A stretch of 64,000 nt of DNA from Nematostella vectensis (Eukaryota; Cnidaria; Anthozoa; Actiniaria; Edwardsiidae), in the NCBI RefSeq assembly GCF_932526225.1, contig NC_064040.1, forward strand, positions 14,504,494-14,568,493, in the 5' to 3' direction. Position numbers and translations under genes: made by a program. A model generated the notes under the pieces. That model searched no databases and was not told the DNA's origin. It saw nothing but the letters and a program-made list of their open reading frames with translations. This document shows, one piece after another, positions 31,310 to 44,000 of this stretch (position 1 is the stretch's first letter; each line of letters opens with the position of its first letter).

Positions 31310-34260
31310 ATGCAGGGGTGTCATTGAGGGATGGAAGGTTGTCAATGAGGGACAGAGGGGTGTCAATGAGGGATTGAGGGGTGTCAATGAGGGATTGAGG
31401 GGTGTCAGTGAGGGATCGAGGGGTGTCAATGAGGGATCGAGGGGTGTCAATGAGGGAGGGGCGTTAAAGACAGGGGGAAGGGTGACAATGAGGGATTGAG
31501 GGGTGTCAATGAGGGATCGAGGGGTGTCAATGAGGGATGGAAGGTTATCAATGAGGGACAGAGGGGTGTCAATGAGGATGGAAGGGTGTCAATGAGGGTT
31601 TGAGGGGTGTCAGTGAGGGATTGAGGGGGTGTCAATGAGGGATCGAGGGGTGTCAATGAGGGAGGGGCGTTAAAGACAGGGGGAAGGGTGACAATGAGGG
31701 ATGGAAGGGTGTCAATGAGGGATGGAAGGGTGTCAATGAGGGATTGAGGGGTGTCAATGAGGGATGGAAGGGTGTCACTGAGGGATGGAAGGGTATCAAT
31801 GAGGGATGGAAGGGTGTCACTGAGGGAGGGAAGGGTGTCAACGAGGGAGGGAAGGGTGTCAACGAGGGAGGGAAGGGTGTCAACGAGGGAGGGAAGGGTG
31901 TCACTGAGGGATGTAAGGGTGTAACTGTGGGATGTAAGGGTGTCACTGAAGGATGGAAGGGTGTCAATGAGGGATTGAGGGGTGTCAATGAGGGATGGAA
32001 GGGTGTCACTGAGGGATGGAAGGGTATCAATGAGGGATGGAAGGGTGTCACTGAGGGAGGGAAGGGTGTCAACGAGGGAGGGAAGGGTGTCAACGAGGGA
32101 GGGAAGGGTGTCACTGAGGGATGTAAGGGTGTCACTGTGGGATGTAAGGGTGTCACTGAGGGATGTAAGGGTGTCACTGAGGGATGGAAGGGTGTCACTG
32201 AGGGAGGGAAGGGTATCACCGATGGATGGAAGGGTGTCAGTGAGGGTGTTAAGGGTGTCACTGAGGGATGGAAGGGTGTCACAGAGGGATGAAAGGGTGT
32301 CACTGAGGGAGGGAAGGGTGTCAATGAGGGATGGAAGGGTGTCAATGAGGGAAGGAAGGGTGTCACTGAGGGATGGGTGTTCATGAGGGATGGAAGGGTG
32401 TCACTGAGGGAGGGAAGGGTGTCAACGAGGGAGGGAAGGGTGTCAACGAGGGAGGGAAGGGTGTCAACGAGGGAGGGAAGGGTGTCAACGAGGGAGGGAA
32501 GGGTGTCACTGAGGGATGTAAGGGTGTAACTGTGGGATGTAAGGGTGTCACTGAAGGATGGAAGGGTGTCAATGAGGGATTGAGGGGTGTCAATGAGGGA
32601 TGGAAGGGTGTCACTGAAGAATGCAGGGGTGTCATTGAGGGATGGAAGGTTGTCAATGAGGGACAGAGGGGTGTCAATGAGGGATTGAGGGGTGTCAATG
32701 AGGGATTGAGGGGTGTCAATGAGGGATTGAGGGGTGTCAATGAGGGATTGAGGGGTGTCAATGAGGGATTGAGGGGTGTCAATGAGGGATCGAGGGGTGT
32801 CAATAAGGGATGGAAGGTTATCAATGAGGGACAGAGGGGTGTCAATGAGGATGGAAGGGTGTCACTGAAGAATGCAGGGGTGTCATTGAGGGATGGAAGG
32901 TTGTCAATGAGGGACAGAGGGGTGTCAATGAGGGATTGAGGGGTGTCAATGAGGGATTGAGGGGTGTCAATGAGGGATTGAGGGGTGTCAATGAGGGATT
33001 GAGGGGTGTCAATGAGGGATGGAAGGGTGTCAATGAGGGATTGAGGGGTGTCAATGAGGGATTGAGGGGTGTCAATGAGGGATTGAGGGGTGTCAATGAG
33101 GGATTGAGGGGTGTCAATGAGGGATCGAGGGGTGTCAATGAGGGATGGAAGGTTATCAATGAGGGACAGAGGGGTGTCAATGAGGATGGAAGGGTGTCAA
33201 TGAAGGTTTGAGGGGTGTCAGTGAGGGATTGAGGGGGTGTCAATGAGGGATCGAGGGGTGTCAATGAGGGAGGGGCGTTAAAGACAGGGGGAAGGGTGAC
33301 AATGAGGGATGGAAGGGTGTCAATGAGGGATGGAAGGGTGTCAATGAGGGATTGAGGGGTGTCAATGAGGGATGGAAGGGTGTCACTGAGGGATGGAAGG
33401 GTATCAATGAGGGATGGAAGGGTGTCACTGAGGGAGGGAAGGGTGTCAACGAGGGAGGGAAGGGTGTCAACGAGGGAGGGAAGGGTGTCAACGAGGGAGG
33501 GAAGGGTGTCACTGAGGGATGTAAGGGTGTAACTGTGGGATGTAAGGGTGTCACTGAAGGATGGAAGGGTGTCAATGAGGGATTGAGGGGTGTCAATGAG
33601 GGATGGAAGGGTGTCACTGAGGGATGGAAGGGTATCAATGAGGGATGGAAGGGTGTCACTGAGGGAGGGAAGGGTGTCACTGAGGGAGGGAAGGGTGTCA
33701 ACGAGGGAGGGAAGGGTGTCAACGAGGGAGGGAAGGGTGTCACTGAGGGATGTAAGGGTGTCACTGTGGGATGTAAGGGTGTCACTGAGGGATGTAAGGG
33801 TGTCACTGAGGGATGGAAGGGTGTCACTGAGGGAGGGAAGGGTATCACCGATGGATGGAAGGGTGTCAGTGAGGGTGTTAAGGGTGTCACTGAGGGATGG
33901 AAGGGTGTCACAGAGGGATGAAAGGGTGTCACTGAGGGAGGGAAGGGTGTCAATGAGGGATGGAAGGGTGTCAATGAGGGAAGGAAGGGTGTCACTGAGG
34001 GATGGGTGTTCATGAGGGAGGGAGGGGTGACAATGAGGGGTGGAAGGGTGTCAATGAGGGGTGGAAGGGTGTCAATGAGGGATGGAACGGTGTCAATGAG
34101 GGAGGGAAGGGTGTTAATGAGGGAGAGAAGGGTGTCAATGAGGGAGGGAAGGGTGTCAATGAGGGATGGAAGGGTGTCAATGAGGGAGGGAAGGGTGTCG
34201 ATGAGGGATGGAAGGGTGTCACTGAGGGATGGAAGATGGTCAAAAAGGGATGAAGGGGTC
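31310..34260. repeat. 21-bp minisatellite, roughly 140 units, with a 1.6-kb higher-order duplication
   Basis: Units follow GGGTGTCAATGAGGGATGGA with variants (ACTGAGGGAGGGAA, ATTGAGG, GATGTAA). Since 21 is seven codons, frames are open on both strands for up to 250 codons; these heptapeptide frames (VTPFHPS type) are artefacts. The block 31669-32384 recurs at 33277-34013 with the same order of variants. The offset is 1608 bp at its start and 1629 bp at its end, so one extra 21-bp unit separates the two copies. Confidence 0.95.
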
Positions 34261-34329
34261 TCACTGATAGATAAAGCAGTCTTACACAGGATCGAAGGGT
34301 TTCATTAAGAGATGGGAAGAGTGTCACTT

Positions 34330-35420
34330 AGGAATTAAGAGGACATGATCAAGGAATATCCAGAAACAATTAAATAAGTTTGTTTTATTTGCTTGTTAAG
34401 GTGTTTACAAAAGCATGATTTTATAACAGTTAGATCAGTGTTTACATTCATTGTTTAGTAATTTGATTGATGCTGCACTCACATAGCTGTATAATTATAT
34501 TTAGATATTAAGTGCAATATAATTAAATGCAACAGTATATATTTATTACTTCGATGGAGTTTTAAACAGGAAGCATCCCATGATTATTTTACTTAATTTT
34601 ATTTTGGGTAGAAACTGTTATAAATATCATACATTGCAGGGTTCACTAGCTTGCCTTAAATAAGTTATAATAATAATAAAAAGAAGAATAAGGGCAATAA
34701 ACACGGGCATCCAGCCTTTATTAAAACTAACCAATTATATCTGCTCGAGGTAGGATGAGCATATCAAAACATTGCATTATTGTATTTACCTGATAGATCA
34801 ATAGTCATTTCAAACTTAGGCTGATAGTTTCTTATTGCAAGCTTACGGTTTAATTGAGAATAAAGGCCTTTTACTAGAATTGCCAACACATGCAATATAA
34901 TATTTGATGACTAATAATGGATGTTATAGTTTTCAGATTTAACAATACTATCATTTTAACTATAAACTTATTATTATTATCCATTGTGAAGTGCTTATTT
35001 AAGAATTTATAAAAAGAACATTTTATCTATCAGAAATACCAGCATATTGTAATCTAGAACAGGTTAGCTTTAATAAGGTTCCACTTTTGTTTTCATTTAC
35101 ATTACATACAATAAATATATGTGCTTATTTTTTGGAAAATCTAAAAAAAAACTATATTTTAGTTGGTACTCTTTGAGCACCAAATATTTTTTAAGTAGTT
35201 ATTTGAGATTGCTATTTGGGAAAGATAATAGGCTAATAGGCGGCTTTTACTTAGAAATCCTATGACTTTTTGAGTGGCAAATTCAAGCCAAAAAAGGAGA
35301 CGAAAATATCAAAACTTTCAATGAAAATAAGGCTTTTCTGACAAAAAACTTTCTGGCAGAGTCATAAGTGCTGAAGAAGTTTATCTTTGTTGTAGTTATT
35401 TTGCTTCTGAGAACTGATAA
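34330..35420. other. AT-rich interval between minisatellite and SID-1 gene 3' end
   Basis: No gene or repeat recognised. It should contain the 3' UTR of the SID-1 family gene. If the internal donor at 35554 is used, alternative last exons could also lie here. Confidence 0.5.
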
Positions 35421-38400
35421 CTACACAAAGGCTTCTCTGTAGTGTTGCTGGCCTACTTTATAGTCCTTGAACCCTTCAAGGCTCTCTGTGCTCGGTGTAA
35501 GGTTCAACTCGCCAGCATGAGAAAGTGGGCGGGGCTTATCAGTGGGATGCTTACCTTTATCAAATCCAGCCAAATCTACATCATCATGTGTAACATCATC
35601 ATCCTTTGTGCATCCCTCTTGCACAGAGCTTGGTCCAGGGGCTTCATCCTTGGGTGGCCTCATCTTGTTGGACATTGGCTGGTAGGATCTTACTCTCTTG
35701 TCATATTGCATCTCCACCCAGGCATACCGCTCGACCTTGGAACACATGTAGATCAGTAGGTATGCACTCATGAAGAGTGCGAAAGATGACAACATGTGCC
35801 AGATGTCATGGTAGTCGAAGAAGTCCCACAGGATACATTCCTGGTTGCGAGTGCGGGAAAAGCTCGGGGCTGCGGTCTTCTTGGTTGTCGGCTTCAGCTT
35901 GAAAAAATACATGGCAAACACCCAGAATAGGAAGAGAACGATCATGAAGAAGACCCGATGGATGTTAGCTAGGAAAGAGGCAAGGATGGCTTTAGGGTCA
36001 CATAGTGGGTTGGAGCCGTCTACTGCGTCATAGCTGCGGTACTGCTTGACTGAAAGGGTAAGGTTCAGTGTCATCAGGCCGGCAATGCTAAGGACTACTG
36101 CTGCGACGCATGCAAACAGGAAGAACTGAGACCAGTCACCAAACTGTGAAAAGCCAATGATGATCAGACAAATGGGGAAGATGACAAGCCAGAACCACTT
36201 GAGTCTGTGCTCAGCATTACTGACGCAATCAGTGCCTCGCCCACAAGGCACACCTATTTTCTTGAATGCCCAGATGTAGATGAGAATAATCCACAAGACA
36301 AGGAATACCCAGTAGAGTCCCTCAACGAATGGTGGCAAACCTGTGGTGTCCCGGATGGAGCCGACGTAGTTCAGCAGTAAAATTGGCGCTACAAAGAAGA
36401 GGAAATACTTGGGGGCCTGGATAATGGTATCATGGGCAGGACGATCATTCCCTGTATCCTCTCGTTTCTTGATGCGTGAGTTGTACAGTGCAATGACTAC
36501 AAGTCCTGAGATGATGAACATGAAGGCGGAGTCAAACTGGAACGTCATCCTTGAAGGGCATAAGTGGTATGTAGCCGAGAAGATTCCCTGGAAGATGAGT
36601 GCCCAGGAGAGAGCATATGCTATGGAGTAGTCATATGGCACATGTTCACCTTTCACCTGTAGGTTGATACCACGCTTTGGCTTGTAGAAATCAAGTGCAA
36701 TGGCCTCACGTAGAGAGAAAGAGATGGACAAAATGACACCATGTAACACATAGGGGACATTGCTGACCATGAAATTGGACGGTAGATCAGCAAAGGCAAT
36801 GGGGCGGTAACAACGCTCATTGTAGAAGCATTTATCACGGTCACCTGATGCGATCATGTCAGACCAGCGGCCAATGACAAACTGGGCTGATCCGACCATA
36901 AAGGCTATAGCAAGAACTGCTGTCAGGTAAGAATATGTCTTCATTCCTTTACTGAACCAGTGTATGAACACAACTTCAGCCCAGCGTTTGCATGGGAAGT
37001 ACTTCCAGGGGATTGGCGCAGGAATGAACTCACTAATTGACACATTTGGGTCTTGCTGCTCATCCTTGTTATGGCTTGGAGGACACATCTCATCAAAGTC
37101 TGTGTTTAAAAAGAAGTGAGCAAAGACCGCAATGGCTAAACCAACAATGATTGCAATCAGACACATGTATCCGGCTGGCAGTCCTTTGCCGAGAGTGTCA
37201 TATCCATAGGAGTTGTCCACCGTGACTGTCAAAGTCTTCCTCTCACTGTTTCGTGTCATCACATTAGTCACCATGACCCCAATGTACCAGCGGCCTGCCT
37301 CAATCTTCGGTGAAGAGAACTGGGAAAGGGTGATGCGGCCGTATTTTGTGAATGTGAGCTTCAGTTGTTTATCTTTAGTGTCTTGGGCTATTCCTCTGAG
37401 CTGGCGCTGAACATTTGCACAACTACGGGATACTATGAGGTAACACTCAATGTTGTCATCAGTGGAAGATACTGAGATTTGGAGAAGTTTAAACAGGTTA
37501 TCCTTCTGTATATCAAATGCCAGAACCTACAACATTAAAATAAAGAATCAGCAAAGCCTTTTCATCAGAGTCATTATCGTCATCATCTACTCATCTACTC
37601 CTTATCATCATTGATTACATCATAGATCATCATAGAGTCTCTTACTTTTAGGTAGTATAAAAATATGTTATCTACAAAGGCTCTGTATGATGCCATTTGC
37701 TGTAGAGCTTTAACAAATTTTGGCTTTTAATAAGTTGTAAATGTCACAATTCAACAATGAATCACATACCTGTCAACCTCGCAATAGAAAAAATCTTGAG
37801 AAAATACAGTAAATGTATCAGAAGTACCAAGATGGCTAATGCGGGAGAAAATAGTAAATGTATGGATATTTTAAAGGAACTTAGGCTTAAGAAAAGGTTA
37901 AAAATCATGAGACTCCCTTCTAAGGCGGGAGAGTTATTATGCATGTAGAGTAGTATTCAGAACTTATTATTTTATTTTGTGTGGTGCATGCGTGGGTTTG
38001 TACGTGGGTGTGGGTGTGTGTGTGTGTTTAAAAGAGCTAAAATTGTAAAGTCCTATCATATCACATGCTTTGCTGACCAAGCCTGATAAGCCTCTGGCTT
38101 CTACTTTTCCCTTATTGTGTATACATTTATAAAAAATTATTAAAGATTGATTGATTGATAGATTGATTGTTTGATTGACAGCTATGAAATCACCCTTAGC
38201 TAAAAAAAATTGTTTTTCATTTTTTTTCTTGACCCTCTTCCGCAGATTTTAGGGGGGGCACACTGTCCCTGTTATCAAATTACTTCCATGTTCTACCACT
38301 ATTGCCACTATGCCATCATCATTAGCAACATCATCACATCATCGACAAAACGATTATCAGCACTACCTCCATCACGTCAGTGATATAGCTGTTATTATAA

Positions 38401-38920
38401 AAATGCTACAAACCTCTCCTTGTGCATCATTACTCTGCAGAACAATGTCCTTGCTCTGTCCTGCAGATAAGAATGTCTCATCCAAATCAACCCCAAGTTG
38501 GAATGTCACATTGCCTGGAGACCCAAACATGTAAAGCTTGAGCTCTGTACCCTGGTCTGGAGAGTTCACAACTGGGCAAGCATGAAACTGGTAGCCATCA
38601 CTGTGCACTAAGTCATAATCACGAGCTGTCCCTACAAAAGTGATATCCGTATTCTCCACTACTATGGAATATATGGTGCTTATATTCTTGTTAACTCTTG
38701 TCAGCTCTACCCGTACAAAAGCTGCTGAAGCATTGTGCTGGATCCGGCAGCTCCTTGCATTGCCAAATGATGGAGTCAAATTCCCTTGGGTCACAAAGTG
38801 GGTGTTTGTTGAATTCTGTAGTAGACCGAAGTCACAATCGACATGCAATGAGCCAGAGTTCTGACTGACTGCTGGCTTGACATCCATTGTCATGACAACC
38901 ACCCAGATGAGCAACAACAT
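35421..38920 (-). CDS. SIDT: SID-1 / SIDT family multipass transmembrane protein
   Basis: Two coding exons: 38920 down to 38414 and 37526 down to 35421, joined in phase 0 (NDAQGE to VLAFDIQKD), about 870 aa. The N-terminus (MLLLIWVVVMTM) is a signal peptide. It is followed by an extracellular/luminal region with several N-glycosylation sites (QNST, GNLT, HNAS, KNIS, GNVT), then about eleven membrane segments from GYMCLIAIIVGLAIAVFA (near 276) to WHMLSSFALFMSAYLLIY. Family signatures are present: SATYHLCPS (near 490), FQFDSAFMF (near 500) and FFDYHDIWHMLSS (near 741), giving the His/Asp/Ser set of the CREST hydrolase-like superfamily. Members take part in dsRNA uptake and lysosomal nucleic-acid or lipid handling. 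The cytosolic tail of about 105 aa is longer than in vertebrate SIDT proteins. An acceptor-like TATTACAG at about 38946 suggests a 5' UTR exon further upstream. Confidence 0.92.
35554..35555 (-). promoter_or_regulatory. internal splice donor in the SID-1 C-terminal tail
   Basis: Within the tail-coding sequence, GATAAAG is followed by GTAAGC, a near-consensus donor, after the residues DLAGFDK. Use of it would remove the last 43 or so codons (KHPTDKPRP onward) and replace the C-terminus with a downstream exon that I did not identify. Confidence 0.4.
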
Positions 38921-41083
38921 TGTTACCAGGTATACTGATCTGTAATATCAGAAACATTTATTAGTCTTATTTCTTGTAAATAAGCCTTATTTTAAAAGAT
39001 TTATTGTATTTATGTGTAAAGATGAACTGCATAAAACACTTTATCAGTATTTCTCAAATTCCTTGAAACATCCAGAAATTGATTCCTTGTCCCAAGGTCT
39101 TTTAGTATTCATCTAAAAGTCCTATTTGAAGTTACCTGCGTACCAGAGGCTCAGAGCTTTGCGGCAACAGCGATTTCAGCAATCAAATTATTGCCTCCAA
39201 AATTCAATAACAGCAGTGTCTGTCAATAGGGGTAATGGGTTAATCAGTTGACATAAAATTTCCGCTTGTCTTATGCTTGAGTAACAGGTCAATTCTTAGC
39301 AAATAAGTATGTAACTTATATTCATTTAGATGACAAATCACTTAAATGATTGGCAATCGAACAATCAAGGCAGTAGTTACCCTACTAGCAGACATTTCTT
39401 CCTGTTTGTTTTCCAGTTCACTTATCGGTGTCACGTCTCTATTCTTTCAAGTTCTCTCTTGAGAAAAAAAAAACGAGAAAGCGTATAAGAACAGATAGAG
39501 AAGCGACACGGTTAGTGAACTGATAGAATTCAACAAGAACAAACTCATGCAAGCAGTGTAGCAGAAATAGTCTTATACTGTCACGCTACAAAACCACAGC
39601 AGTCCATTTGTGTAAGATATGGACAACATGTGCATTATTTTAACAGGTGCATTTAATAAGTCCATTGAAATGTCTGCCACACAAGTAAACCGTTGGGAGG
39701 ATTACAACCGACCTCAACAATGCATAAGCTTATTGCAAACATTAAATCACCAAGTGTAAAATTGTGTAAACTTTGGCGGTACATATCTTAAGTAAGCTTA
39801 CACGTTGCAAAACATAAGGGCTTTTTATTTTCTATGACCAGAAAAAGGGGGGTTAAGTTATATGTCAGTAAAATATGTCAAATGTCATACTTAAGATATC
39901 ATTCTTCAACCGCAAATGTTTTTATAAGTGTCGATTTTTAGAAAGAAGGCTTTAGAAGTATAATGCTAGCTCATTACAATAAAAATAACTCATCAATGTA
40001 GGTCTATCTCCTGTAAACATTCGTTTTCGCTTTGCAGTGAGAATGTCTCCACGAATAAATCGTAAACCCTACCTCAACTTGTGCTTTAGAGTGGCGCGCA
40101 TTCGAAAGAAACAGGCGGAGGTACAAGACAATCATGAGCCACCTGTCGCCTGACTGACCAGCCGTCAAACACGAGGAGGACATGCGCACGTGCTTCCCAA
40201 GAGCCAACGAGCAAAAACATAAGACAACAACAATTATTTATAAAACACAACAACAAAGCTAATGATATTTTACATTGCCAACAAAAATGCCTTATGCATG
40301 TATGCCTTACATGATGCCTTGGAATGTTCGAAACATTGAAGAGAGCAGGTTGTCCTTAGGGAGAGTTTATTAAATACACCGAGGAGGGGGGGGGGGGGGG
40401 GGGGGGGAGATTTTGATTCTTTCATTGTAAACATTTTTTTTTCGGTGCCACCCCTTTCAGAACCCCAAAATTTTCAGAGCCCCCCTTACGACCTCAATCA
40501 ACAAAAAGTCCTTAAATCTGGAAAATGAATAGTGCGAGGTTGCCCTCCTTGTCCGTGAGTTGATGATCCAATCCATTTTATCATTATTGCAGAGTCTGAC
40601 ATCTCTTCTTCAAAACTTTCGGTTTCGGCCCCCCTACTTATAAAAAATCCAAAGCCCCTATGAAGGACCTTTTTTGGTGCCCCCTTTTTTTGGTGGTTAA
40701 AAACTTTCGAAGCCCCCCCCCCTCTCAATATCTTCCCTCCCCCCTCAATGAACACTGCCTTGTAAGAGGTGTTCAAGGATTCTTCCGATTCTGCCATCCT
40801 TATTTGCTAGGGTTAAAATTTATTTTGCCGACGATCACTGAGGTCTGTTTTTATGGGAGTCCTCCACCCTTTTCCCCGCCGTGAGAAAAATGAAAAAAGA
40901 TATGCCCTTCGTTTCTCGACCCACATCAGGCGTCGAACCATTGTCATGTGCTTCGCAAGTCGTCTTAGACAGCCAATCAGAGCGCGCGTTAGAAAGCCCT
41001 TCTGACAGACGAGAGACACTGTAAAAAAATTCTTCCTTTTGACCCGAACTCTCGTTTGTGCGTGCTCCAATCTCTTAAACAAC
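38921..41083. other. divergent intergenic region between SID-1 and NPC2 genes
   Basis: About 2.16 kb separate the two start codons, which point away from each other, so promoters of both genes lie here. It holds a 22-base G run (40386-40407) and C/T-rich sequence near 40440-40760. No further coding exon supported. Confidence 0.6.
40386..40407. repeat. 22-base guanine homopolymer
   Basis: An uninterrupted G run in the region shared by two divergent promoters; it could form G-quadruplexes. The length may also be affected by sequencing error. Confidence 0.9.
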
Positions 41084-44000
41084 ATGGCAAAGTCTATGAT
41101 TCTTGTCCTCTTGGCGTGCCTTGTAGCCGCAGCAGTTTCTTCAAAAGTGGATTTCAAAGATTGCTGTAAGTTGATGTTGTAACTTTGTTCGAATTTCCGC
41201 ATGATTACTAAAATGCACCGCCTCCCAATCCTAGAAAGGATTGTAGAGACCAACCTTTAATTCCCTGGCATTCATAGCACACATTTCACCCTCCATGTCT
41301 ATGGAAGACCATGGACCATAACTGCTTTTGCAAATAAAGTTTTATAAGGTCGTATTTTTTTCTGGACAGCTTATTTGGAGGCCCAGTTGAATGCCGTACT
41401 TAAGTTATATATACAGTTCTGGTTCCTTATGCAAATCACTCAAATGTGTGGCTCGATTCTCTTTTGAAGTCGTCTTTACTTTAGAGTTGCACATGGATAG
41501 AATAAGAACAATGCAGTTATAAGCCAATCAGAGTTTAAGTCAGTCAGTATGCAGTTCCAATGTTGGGCAAAAGATCCTCGTGAGGCAATAGTTCCTCAGG
41601 CCTGTACAGGACCCGAAACGATTCCAGGACCCGAAACGATCCCCGACACATGACTCTGACACTATAAATGAGAGTCTCATTTCCGGTAAACATCACCCCT
41701 AAAAATTATTGTTCATCTGACAACCAAACATGTATTTCATCACGAAATCCTTGTCCACACGAGCGAATATTTACAGACACATTTTAGGCAGCCGGTTTGG
41801 CCGAGAAGATGGAATGACAAAAGCACACTGAGTAATACACTCGAACAACCCTTCTACTACCGATGCAAAATATTAAGAGGATGTGGCTTTTGAAAGCAAT
41901 ATTATGTGAGTTTTGAATTCCCTCATGTAGTCGTGCGTACACCCCGGCATGATATCATGATATGATAGGTCTTTCATTCACCGAAAACAAACATGCCAAA
42001 AAATAACTTTAAAACATTTCGCTTCCTATGAAAAGCGGGATGTCCTATCTGTAAAGACTTTCTTTTATGGCTTGTTATGTAAAAATTATTTATCCACGCC
42101 GGGTTCTTCAAATTACTATCACAGGAATTGTTAATTTCTGACTCAACCACTGTATTTCCCCCTCAGTCGTATATTAAAATCTTAATACTATAGTTTTAGT
42201 TAATGTAAATTTCCTTTTAATAAAACAAACAAAGCTAAATGTTTCATATGTTTTTAAAACTGAAAGCCAATCCTTACACATTCCTTTAATTGTCCGTTAC
42301 TGTAATTCCTTGGGGTTCATTTCGGGGACTCTTGGGGATCGTTTCGGGTCCAGGGATCAGTTGGGGAACTTTTGGGGATCGTTTCGGGTCCTGGGATCAT
42401 TTCGGGTCCTGTACAGGCCCCGTACACACGTGTACGGAATCGAATGAATCCGCAACGTTGCATAATCATATTGTAATCGCCGTCAAAACGTATACGGCGA
42501 TTCCGTAATCGCTCTAGCTTTACACGTTACAACACAATCTTATATTATTTTACGGTTAGAAACTGGGTATGATTTTGACGTCATCCTAATCGAAAAGTTT
42601 CAGATTCAACCGTTCACATTGATTCCGTAATTGAAAAGTTTTGGATTCGACCGTCCACACGTATACAGAATCGTAGCGTATTCATTTCGTTCTACTTTTG
42701 TTTGCCGATTAAAAAAGTTGCGGTTTGCCAGTATAATTGTCGTATAATCCGAAAAAGTTGCAGATTCATTTGATTCCGTATACGTGTGGACAGGGTCTAA
42801 GTAATTACTTAAACTCAGATAGGGTTTATTTATTTAAAATTGTTGATTGTATATGAGGGAGGTATTTTGGAGCTCAGAAGTATGGGAACGGGACTGTTGT
42901 GGATCCAGGCCTTAATCTTGAAAGGAAACACCAGTATAAAAGGAGGAGGTGGTTTTTATCTTCATTTCAACTAGAATTTCCACCCAAAGTTGTTGCACTG
43001 GCCCCCATCCTTTGACCCAGCACTGTTACTATGCTATCCAGTTGAGTGTGGAACGCCGGTAGTTTTGTTGAAGAGTTTTTGCGTAAAACTATAATTTGAC
43101 GTCACAACAGCATGTTGTCAGGGTGAGTTTTGAATGTTGTTAGGTAAAAGGCGAGTGGAATCTTAGTGGACTGTCTGATTTTCTGGAGTGAAAATCATTT
43201 TGAGCTATTTTGGGATTTAGAGTGAGAACAATTGTGTGGTGGCATGGTTGTATTACAGGCTTCTCAACATGCGATTGGTTGAACTAACAAAACAATTCAA
43301 AGTAAAACTTAGTAAAACCCGCCCTTAATTATATTGTTAATAGTCAGTGTTCTTAAAGCCGCATTGTCACCAGTTTACTTCCGGAGGTCCGATGGAAACC
43401 TCAACCATAAAAAGACAAAAGAACCCATTAAATTCCGAGATATTAAACAGGCCATCCGCTGTAAACTATAAATCACACCCTCAAAGAAACTTCCAATAAA
43501 CACACTGCTTTCAATATTTTTAAATATTTTTTGCGTTTTCCATTAAAAATCATAGGAGATTGTTACGTAATAGACAGGAAGTAAACTGGTGACAATGTGG
43601 CTTTAAATAATTGCAGAGTAATTGTATGTTCAGCCTTGCTTTTTCATTCGCTCCATTTTACGATTTCTCAATGGGCATGCCCTAAGTGAAACAGTAGTTG
43701 GCACCTTGAAAACATTGAGTTGTGATGTCATTTATTAACAATTACCAACAAAACTATTTGTTTCCATGCTAAAACTTATCGACAAAACTACTGGTGTTCC
43801 ACGCTCAACTGGAAAGAGCATTAAAACTGTGTATATTGTTTAATTTTGTGATTATGTCTTTCCACAGCTGGTGGAAAAGGTGAAGGAGAGATTGTAGAAC
43901 TTGACATTTCCCCTTGTCCCACTCAGCCATGCACCTTACATAAAGGCACCACCGTCAGTGTCAATATCACATTTGTTCCGCGTGAGTATTCTTCATAACC

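Noticed and set aside
31653-34013. Open frames of 140-250 codons on both strands with VTPFHPS or EGWKGV heptapeptides
   Set aside because: They are products of a 21-bp tandem repeat whose period is a multiple of three. Both strands are open at once, with no splice or start context.
35442-36844. Several open frames of 60-105 codons on either strand within the SID-1 gene
   Set aside because: They overlap the long SID-1 exon in other frames or antisense and have no independent support.
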